From Bacillota bacterium (GTDB lineage Bacteria > Bacillota > Sulfobacillia > Sulfobacillales > Sulfobacillaceae): a stretch of DNA of 64,000 bases. Shown here piece by piece: positions 58,586-64,000 of this stretch. Below the pieces are notes generated by a model. That model was not told where the DNA came from, searched no databases, and was given only the letters and a program-made list of their open reading frames with translations. The position numbers and the translations under genes are program-made. The DNA is taken from assembly GCA_023511625.1 (NCBI GenBank), contig JAIMBD010000003.1, forward strand, positions 220,223-284,222, read 5' to 3'. How positions within the stretch are numbered: position 1 is the stretch's first letter; the number at the start of each line of letters is the position of its first letter.

Positions 58586-59659
58586 ATGCGGCGAAGCAGT
58601 TGGGGAACCGTGGTAGCCGTCGGGATCGTTGTCTTAGCCGGTGCTTGGTATTGGTGGGGGCACCGGCCGGCTCCAGTTCGGCCGCCGACGCCGGCGGAAA
58701 TCTCCCCCCCGACGTCGGCGCCCATGCCGCCGAGCCCCACCGGCAACGGATTTTCCGGGCGGCCGGCGTTCGCAGTGCCAGATGTGTCCGGAGGCCTTTG
58801 GGTAGGGTTTTTGCACGCCGGCCACCTTCAGCTGTGGCATGTTGGCGCCGCCGGGCCCACAGAGGCCGGAGGGTACGCCTGGGCCGGCCCGCCTCCTGCT
58901 TTGGCTCTGGACACGCCTTTGGGCCTGTGGCTGGCCACGGCCACCACCGTGACCCGCATCGTTCCCGCCAGTAAGGCGGCTCCTCGGTCCTGGACGGTGG
59001 CTACTGGGCAAAGGGCCGTCGAGTACCTGGCCCCGAGCTCGGATGGAGTCTGGGTGACCGTGGGCGTGGCCGGTCAGGCGGGCGCTGCCGCTCCGGTAGA
59101 GCTCGTGGCCATCGACCCAACCGCTCCGGCGGTGACTCCCATCCTAGCCGCCCAAAGCTCAGCGGCCGCTGCCTTTGCGCCGGCACCGGGAGGCCTTGCG
59201 TTCGGCCTTCTCGCCGGGCCGGGACCCAATGCCAAGCCTCTTGGGTACTGGGGATTGTTCAGCCCCTCCCAGGGGCGCTTGCTCCAGCAAAATGCACTGC
59301 CGGGCGGCGCCGAAGGACGCCTGGTGGAACCTGCCGGCGGCCCCGAAGAGGTGGTGGCGACGGCTCCCACCTTGACCGGTGGGGGCCCGCAGGTCGTCGT
59401 CTTGGATGTGGCTACGGCCCGCGTCCGCCCCATCCCACTGCCCACCCAGGCCGCCCAAGTGGTCGGGTTGTGGCGTTCGACCGACGGGTCGCGGGGCGTG
59501 GTGTGGGCCCGACGGACTGCTGCCACCGGCACGGTCCTGGCCTGGCAACATGGTCGCGCGACCGCGGTCGCAACCGTGCCGGCTGGTGCCCTGGCAGCGG
59601 CCGATGCCCATGCCGTCTATATCTTTACGGCGCAGGGGATGCGGCGCATCCCGTGGTAG
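58586..59659 (+). CDS. Membrane-anchored beta-propeller-like surface protein
   Basis: 357 residues from an ATG with GGGGAGGAGG. One helix (about 7-24) serves as signal anchor; a Pro-rich spacer follows (residues 28-60). The rest is repetitive beta structure (GGLWVGFLHAGHLQLWHVG, DTPLGLWLATATTVTRI, SDGVWVTVGVAG) with W/G-rich blades but no Asp boxes. No known family. It is divergent from the ECF sigma gene and resembles the extracytoplasmic part of the putative anti-sigma protein in style, so it may be a paralogous sensor or a target. Confidence 0.7.
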   Translation: MRRSSWGTVVAVGIVVLAGAWYWWGHRPAPVRPPTPAEISPPTSAPMPPSPTGNGFSGRPAFAVPDVSGGLWVGFLHAGHLQLWHVGAAGPTEAGGYAWAGPPPALALDTPLGLWLATATTVTRIVPASKAAPRSWTVATGQRAVEYLAPSSDGVWVTVGVAGQAGAAAPVELVAIDPTAPAVTPILAAQSSAAAAFAPAPGGLAFGLLAGPGPNAKPLGYWGLFSPSQGRLLQQNALPGGAEGRLVEPAGGPEEVVATAPTLTGGGPQVVVLDVATARVRPIPLPTQAAQVVGLWRSTDGSRGVVWARRTAATGTVLAWQHGRATAVATVPAGALAAADAHAVYIFTAQGMRRIPW

Positions 59660-59714
59660 GTGCCGGGCGCCCATGGGGTCTACCCTGGCCCTGGCGGGGT
59701 CGGTGCAGGCGGGA

Positions 59715-59720
59715 TATAAT
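59715..59720 (+). promoter_or_regulatory. Perfect -10 box for the 2H phosphoesterase gene
   Basis: TATAAT about 55 bases before the GTG at 59776. The -35 region is weak (CTGGCG at 18 bases). Confidence 0.5.
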
Positions 59721-59775
59721 AGTGTAATCGCGTGTCACAAGTAGGGGCTGAAGCGGAGGCGAAGGGGGTGAGGGT

Positions 59776-60372
59776 GTGGTCGACAGTGCACTGGTGATAC
59801 CGGTGGACTTGCCACCCTCGCTCGAGCACCTGCGCCAGCGCTACGACCCCGACGCAGCATGGCTGCCGGCCCATATCACCCTCTTGGTGCCGTTTGCGCC
59901 GGCCGATAAGCGCGCGGGGATCGCTGCCCGGCTTGATCAAGCCTTGGCCGGCGTGGTCGGCTTTACGGTCCAGGTCCCCGGCGTAGGCGTGTTTTACAGC
60001 CCCGACCGCGCGGTGGTCTATTTGCGCTTGCACTCGCCGCACCTCATGCGGCTCATCGCGCGGGTGCACCGGCGGTTTGGGGACTATCCGCCCTATGCCG
60101 GTCGTCATCCTGTGGTGGTGCCGCATGTCACCATTGGGCGGGTGGCGCCCAATTTAGCGGCGCCGGTCTTGAAGGCCACCCGCCAGGCTCTGGCGGCTCT
60201 TCCGGCGCTGAGCCTGGCGGTGACCCGCGTAGAGTGGCTGATCCCTCATCCCCCGGGGCGGTGCCAGCGCATCGCCCAGTACCCGTTGGCGCAAGTGTCC
60301 GACCAAGAGGCCGTGCCCCCGGTCCCGGACCAGCGGCGCAAGCCCCCTGCCGTGGGCACCCGGTGGCCCTAG
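59776..60372 (+). CDS. 2'-5' RNA ligase / 2H phosphoesterase family protein
   Basis: 198 residues from a GTG with GAAGGGGGTGAGG. The two HxT motifs of the 2H superfamily are intact: AHITLLVPF (about residue 33) and PHVTIGRV (about 116). These enzymes open cyclic phosphates or handle 2'-5' linkages in RNA ends. The 30-residue tail after QYPLAQV is not conserved-looking. Followed by an unrelated NuoF-like gene with its own promoter. Confidence 0.85.
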   Translation: MVDSALVIPVDLPPSLEHLRQRYDPDAAWLPAHITLLVPFAPADKRAGIAARLDQALAGVVGFTVQVPGVGVFYSPDRAVVYLRLHSPHLMRLIARVHRRFGDYPPYAGRHPVVVPHVTIGRVAPNLAAPVLKATRQALAALPALSLAVTRVEWLIPHPPGRCQRIAQYPLAQVSDQEAVPPVPDQRRKPPAVGTRWP

Positions 60373-60420
60373 CCGCCTGGGGTCGACTGCTAGCGCGTCC
60401 GGGAACTTCCGCCCCAGGCG

Positions 60421-60426
60421 TATAAT
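60421..60426 (+). promoter_or_regulatory. Perfect -10 box and hairpin leader upstream of the NuoF-like gene
   Basis: TATAAT is followed at once by GAGCGGG/CCCGCT sequence that can form a stem (about 60429-60450) in the 55-base leader before the ATG at 60485. No good -35 hexamer. Confidence 0.5.
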
Positions 60427-60484
60427 ACGAGCGGGGGAAGATCCCGCTGCGATAACCGGCGGGTTCCGCAAGGGGGCGGAAGGT

Positions 60485-61663
60485 ATGGCAGAACTGTTAT
60501 GGGACGACGTGGCGAAAGGGGTCGAGGATTACGCGACCTACGTGGCCCGAGGGGGCTACCAGGCGCTTGAGGAAGCGCGGGCCATCGGTCCCGATGCGGT
60601 CATCGCCCGCTTAGCACTTGCTGGATTGCGCGGCCGCGGTGGCGCCGCCTTTCCCACCGCCAAGAAGTGGCAGGCCGTGCGCGCCAGCGCGTCGAGTACC
60701 CGATACCTGGTGGTCAACGGGGCGGAGGGAGAACCAGGATCGTTCAAAGACCGGCAGCTCATGGAGCATCGGCCGCACTTGGTGCTCGAAGGCGCCCTGA
60801 TTGCGGCCGAGACCATCGAGGCCGAAGCCCTCTGGATCTACGTCAACGACAAGTTTCCCGGGGCCGCCAAAGCGTTGTCCGAGGCGTGGCAGGCCCTGGT
60901 GCGGGCCCACATCGTGTCGCCGGAGCGCTTGACCTGCCATCTGGTGGTGGAGACCCACGTGTACATCGCCGGCGAAGAGACGGCGCTGTTGCAGCGCTTG
61001 GAGGGCAAGCCGGCCCAGCCGTGGCATCGGCCGCCGTATCCTACCACCCGCGGGCTCTTCGGCCAACCTACCGTCGTAAACAACGTCGAGACGTTGGCGG
61101 CAGTCCCGGTGGTCTTGCGCCGGGGCCCGGAGTGGTTTCGCCACCACCATCCGCTGCTCTTTTCCCTCAGCGGCGATGTTCAACGTCCAGGAGTCTACGA
61201 GTTGCCGCTGGGTACGCCCTTGACCGAGCTGTTGGCCCGAGGCGGGGGCCCGCCTGCGGGTGCTCGTTGGCTCGGCGTGCTGCCAGGCGGATACTCGATG
61301 CCGCTGGTGGGGCCCGAGCATTTGGAGACCCCCTTGGACTACGAGGCCTTGAAGGCTGTGGGCTCGGGGCTGGGCGCCTCGGTTATCGCCCTGGCCTCCA
61401 CGCGCAGCCTTGAGGCGGTAGCGCAAGAGGTGGCGGCGTTCTTCGCGCGCGAGACCTGCGGCAAGTGCCCGGTCTGCGTGCGCGCCTCGCGGCGCATGGC
61501 AGAGGTGTGGACTCAGGGCGTACAAGGATCCCAGCGGGAGGAGCTCTTGGCCTACGCCCAGCGCCACCGGCACAAGGGCATCTGCACCTTCCTCGATACG
61601 GCGAGCTGGATGACGGAACGCTTCGTCAATCGCCTCGCCCCCGAGGTCAAGACTCCCTCTTGA
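60485..61663 (+). CDS. NuoF/HoxF-like FMN and 4Fe-4S protein
   Basis: 392 residues, close to NuoF length (about 420-445) but without a thioredoxin-like or additional ferredoxin domain. FMN/NADH-binding segments GLRGRGGAAFPTAKKW and NGAEGEPGSFKDR, then PHLVLEGALIAA, THVYIAGEETALL, and the N3-type cluster cysteines TCGKCPVC (about 324-329) with a later Cys in GICTFLDT. It should oxidise NAD(P)H and pass electrons through FMN to one 4Fe-4S cluster. No nuoE, nuoG, hydrogenase or formate dehydrogenase gene is adjacent, so the partner is unknown. Confidence 0.9.
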   Translation: MAELLWDDVAKGVEDYATYVARGGYQALEEARAIGPDAVIARLALAGLRGRGGAAFPTAKKWQAVRASASSTRYLVVNGAEGEPGSFKDRQLMEHRPHLVLEGALIAAETIEAEALWIYVNDKFPGAAKALSEAWQALVRAHIVSPERLTCHLVVETHVYIAGEETALLQRLEGKPAQPWHRPPYPTTRGLFGQPTVVNNVETLAAVPVVLRRGPEWFRHHHPLLFSLSGDVQRPGVYELPLGTPLTELLARGGGPPAGARWLGVLPGGYSMPLVGPEHLETPLDYEALKAVGSGLGASVIALASTRSLEAVAQEVAAFFARETCGKCPVCVRASRRMAEVWTQGVQGSQREELLAYAQRHRHKGICTFLDTASWMTERFVNRLAPEVKTPS

Positions 61664-61682
61664 CCAGATGGCACCGGGCAAC

Positions 61683-63575
61683 TCAGGGGGCTGGGGCGCG
61701 GGGCCCCTCGAAGAAGAGGATGGCCAGCGGCGGCAGGGTCAAGGTGAGGCTGGCCGGCCGCCCATGCCAAGGCGCGGCGCCGGCGCAAAGCCCACCGAGG
61801 TTGCCCAATCCGCTGCCGCCGTAAACGGTGGCGTCGCTGTTTAGGCGCTCGGCCCAAAACCCGGTCCAGGGCACGCCGATGCGGTAGTCGAAGCGGGGCA
61901 CCGGCGTCAAGTTGAGCACCACCAGCCACGGAGCCTCGCCGGGGGCACCCCAGCGGAGGAAGCTCAACACGCTCTGGGCGTGGTCGCGGTGGTCGACCCA
62001 TTCAAATCCTCCCCACTCGTAGTCGCGGCGCCACAGCGCCGGCGCTTGGGCGTACACGCGGTTGAGGTCGCGCACCCAACGGCGGATTCCGGCGTGTTCT
62101 GGGTCTTCCATTTCGAGCCAGTCAAGCCCCTGGTCATGGTCCCACTCGGCTTCGGCCCCCCACTCGCTGCCCATGAACAACAGTTTTTTGCCGGGCACGG
62201 CCCATTGGTAGCCCAACAGCAGGCGCAGGTTGGCGGCCTTCTGCCACCGATCCCCTGGCATCTTGGCCCACAAGGCCCCTTTGCCGTGTACCACTTCATC
62301 GTGGGACAAGGGCAGCACGAACCGCTCGCGGAGCATGTACAGTCCGCGAAAGGTCAGCTCGTCTTGGTGGTAGCGCCGATAAATGGGGTCGCGGGCGAAA
62401 TAGCGCAGGGTGTCGTGCATCCAGCCCATGTCCCACTTGTAGGTAAATCCTAGTCCCCCTTCTGCGGGCGGCGCCGTGACTCCAGGCCATGCGGTCGATT
62501 CTTCGGCTACCGTGATGGCGTCGGGGAAGTCCTCCGACACCATCTGGTTCATCCGCTGCAGGAAGCCCACCGCTTCCCAGTTCTCCCGCCCGCCGGCGGC
62601 GTTGGGCACCCACTGGCCAAAAGGGCGGGAATAGTCGCGGTAGAGCATGGATGCCACCGCATCCACGCGCAGCCCATCGGCATGGTAGCGGTCCAGCCAG
62701 AACCGAGCGCTGGAGAGGAGGAAGCTGCGCACCTCGTGGCGCCCGTAGTTGAAGATCAGGGTGTGCCAATCGGGGTGGCGCCCCTGGCGCGGGTCGGCGT
62801 GCTCGTACAGATGGGTCCCGTCGAACCGTCCGAGCCCCCAGGGGTCGTCCGGAAAATGGGCCGGCACCCAGTCCAGGATGACTCCGACGCCGGCTTGGTG
62901 CAGGCCGTCGATGAGGGCCATCAAGTCGGAGGGGGCGCCCCAGCGCGCCGACGGCGCAAAATATCCCACCGTCTGATACCCCCACGATCCGTAGAAGGGA
63001 TGTTCCATCACCGGCAAGAGTTCCACGTGGGTGAACCCCATGTCGACCACATAGCGGATGAGCGGGTCGGCCAGGTCGCGGTACCCGGCCGTGGAGGGTC
63101 GCCAGGAACCCAGATGGACTTCGTAGATCGCCATCGGCCGATCCGGCCGTTGCCGCCGGGCGCGCTCTGCCATCCACGCCTGGTCGTGCCAGGTGTAGGT
63201 CAGATGGACCACGCGCGAACAGGGAATGCCTCCGAGGTCGTGGAAGAATCCCACCGGGTCGAGCTTCTCCAACCACGCGCCAGAACCTCGCGGACGCAGG
63301 CGATACCGGTAACCCGCCCCGGGTAAGACGCCAGGCACTTGGCCCCAAAAAATCCCGGTGTCGTACCATGGGGCCAGCGGGATTCCCGGCACTTGCCAGC
63401 GGTTAAAGTCGCCAATGACTTCCACCGCTTCGGCGTTGGGCGCCCAAACCGCAAAACGCGTTGCCTCCGGGCGCCACTGGGCGCCCAGCACTCGGTACAA
63501 CTGGGTGTGCTCCCCGGCGTTAAACCACCAGCGGTCCTGCGGTCCCATCCACTCTGCGTCGACCTCAGGCGGCAT
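61683..63575 (-). CDS. glgB: 1,4-alpha-glucan branching enzyme (GH13, GlgB)
   Basis: 630 residues from the second in-frame ATG at 63575, which has GAGAGGAGG at good distance; the ATG at 63584 directly abuts that site. An N-terminal CBM48 domain (about 37-110) precedes the GH13 barrel. From the chosen start the nucleophile Asp305 is in GLRVDAVASML, the acid Glu358 in VAEEST, and the transition-state His425-Asp426 in LSHDEVVHGKG. A C-terminal beta domain ends the chain. It makes alpha-1,6 branches in glycogen. No other glg gene is in view. Confidence 0.95.
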   Translation of the reverse strand: MPPEVDAEWMGPQDRWWFNAGEHTQLYRVLGAQWRPEATRFAVWAPNAEAVEVIGDFNRWQVPGIPLAPWYDTGIFWGQVPGVLPGAGYRYRLRPRGSGAWLEKLDPVGFFHDLGGIPCSRVVHLTYTWHDQAWMAERARRQRPDRPMAIYEVHLGSWRPSTAGYRDLADPLIRYVVDMGFTHVELLPVMEHPFYGSWGYQTVGYFAPSARWGAPSDLMALIDGLHQAGVGVILDWVPAHFPDDPWGLGRFDGTHLYEHADPRQGRHPDWHTLIFNYGRHEVRSFLLSSARFWLDRYHADGLRVDAVASMLYRDYSRPFGQWVPNAAGGRENWEAVGFLQRMNQMVSEDFPDAITVAEESTAWPGVTAPPAEGGLGFTYKWDMGWMHDTLRYFARDPIYRRYHQDELTFRGLYMLRERFVLPLSHDEVVHGKGALWAKMPGDRWQKAANLRLLLGYQWAVPGKKLLFMGSEWGAEAEWDHDQGLDWLEMEDPEHAGIRRWVRDLNRVYAQAPALWRRDYEWGGFEWVDHRDHAQSVLSFLRWGAPGEAPWLVVLNLTPVPRFDYRIGVPWTGFWAERLNSDATVYGGSGLGNLGGLCAGAAPWHGRPASLTLTLPPLAILFFEGPRAPAP

Positions 63576-63865
63576 GGGTGGCATCCTCCTCTCGGTGCCG
63601 CGAGGTTCTGGCCGCAGCCAGGGCTGGTGCCGTCTGGCCCTTTGGCGGTGGCTTTAAGGACCGGCAGCATCCGCACCGGAAAGCCTCCCGCCGCAAGGCG
63701 CGCCCCCCTCGGCTGCGCAGGGGAGAGCCCGGCGGCTGGATTTAGCATAGCAAGCAGGGCGCTTGGGGAAAAGCCAAGGACGCCATGGGCCAAGCCGGCC
63801 GTGAGGCCTTTGGCCAGACGGCCGGATGGGGACAGCAATCGAGGGGGGGCTCTGGCCCCGCCGGT
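63576..63865. other. glgB upstream region
   Basis: About 290 bases between glgB and the gene at the right edge. It holds the extended -10 promoter at 63744-63752, and a GGGGC/GCCCC hairpin (63847-63860) just past the stop of the edge gene. A 71-residue minus-strand frame (63654-63869) lacks a ribosome site and is not called. Confidence 0.5.
63744..63752 (-). promoter_or_regulatory. Extended -10 promoter for glgB
   Basis: Minus-strand TGC-TATGCT (complement of 63744-63752). The leader would be about 160 bases. The -35 position (TTTTCC) is poor. Confidence 0.45.
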
Positions 63866-64000
63866 TCAAGCCCCGCGCCGCGCCAGAACCAGGCTCTCGT
63901 TGCCGACCTCGAGCCGCACGTACCCGAGGTGGGCGGTTTGGCTGACGGTGCGGACGAGGTCGACCAAGGGGCTTTGGGCCGCCACGGCGTATCGCCGCCA
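63866..64000 (-). CDS. C-terminal 44 codons of an unidentified protein (cut by window edge)
   Basis: The minus-strand frame is open from the right edge to a TGA at 63866-63868. The translation contains AQSPLVDLVRTVSQTAHLG and YVRLEVGNESLVLARRG at the end, with codon use like real genes here (third positions mostly G or C). The pattern helix then amphipathic strand is similar in style to small ligand-binding or biotinyl-type N-terminal segments, but I cannot name a family. No start codon is in view. Confidence 0.55.
   Translation of the reverse strand, partial: WRRYAVAAQSPLVDLVRTVSQTAHLGYVRLEVGNESLVLARRGA

Noticed and set aside
1..64000. tRNA or rRNA genes
   Set aside because: No GGTTCGAATCC-type T-arms with matching acceptor stems, and no rRNA-like segments were noticed; a covariance-model scan would be needed to be certain.

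Overview
The window reads as chromosomal DNA of a G+C-rich, endospore-forming member of the Bacillota. The sporulation and germination genes are a YhbH/SpoVR/PrkA cluster, a PdaB-type deacetylase, a SleB-type cortex hydrolase and SpoVK. Several blocks match the Bacillus gene order in reduced form: pgsA..cinA..recA-recX..ymdB, mutS-mutL-miaA, and spoVK..ynbB..lexA. Strong codon G+C bias, many GTG/TTG starts and dense 4-bp overlaps (ATGA, GTGA, TTGA) suggest a high-GC lineage such as the Thermaerobacter/Symbiobacterium/Sulfobacillus/Limnochorda groups. The exact genus is inference. I saw no rRNA, tRNA, CRISPR array or prophage.

Layout. 1-3655: yhbH (cut by the left edge), spoVR and prkA, one sporulation/stress operon. 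3665-5982 (minus): small membrane protein, ApbE and a ferric-reductase-like membrane protein, a compact extracytoplasmic flavin/heme module. 6229-7626 (minus): PrxQ/Bcp peroxiredoxin, an HTH-only Lrp-like protein and a free-standing Lon substrate-binding domain. 7794-12818: asnS, RodZ-like protein, two alpha/beta hydrolases and a fosmidomycin-resistance-type MFS protein. 12815-18439: YjbQ, HbpS/GlcG-like protein, ABC1/UbiB-like kinase, MFS exporter and a membrane-fused molybdopterin oxidoreductase. 18607-23837: hydroxyacid dehydrogenase with lrgA-lrgB, acyltransferase, D,D-carboxypeptidase and PdaB.

24284-36776: MFS, pgsA, a short FtsH-like protease with a separate extracytoplasmic partner, cinA, DEAD-box helicase, recA, recX, an unknown 170-residue protein where RNase Y usually lies, ymdB, dipeptidase and pepA. 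36809-40860: DedA, a second carboxypeptidase, PAP2-like protein, niaR and a small Ppx/GppA-like ASKHA protein coupled to mutS. 40857-46046: mutS-mutL-miaA. 46043-50076: sleB, a CocE/NonD hydrolase and about 1.3 kb of non-coding DNA holding a decayed tnpB-like transposon relic, at the place where hfq often lies. 50077-53531: spoVK, a small GTPase in the hflX position, ynbB and lexA. 53670-59659: CPBP protease, DUF885 metallopeptidase, and an ECF sigma factor with a membrane partner carrying Asp-box repeats, divergent from another anchored surface protein. 59776-64000: 2H phosphoesterase, an orphan NuoF-like flavoprotein, glgB, and the 3' end of an unidentified gene.

Main themes are spore formation and germination, DNA repair and SOS (mutS, mutL, recA, recX, lexA), cell-wall remodelling, and extracytoplasmic redox and signalling. 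The least familiar parts are the ECF sigma/Asp-box module, the split FtsH-like pair, the ApbE/ferric reductase/small-protein trio, the small GTPase replacing HflX, and leaderless-looking promoters. Recurrent 3' ends are perfect GC hairpins without U-tracts.
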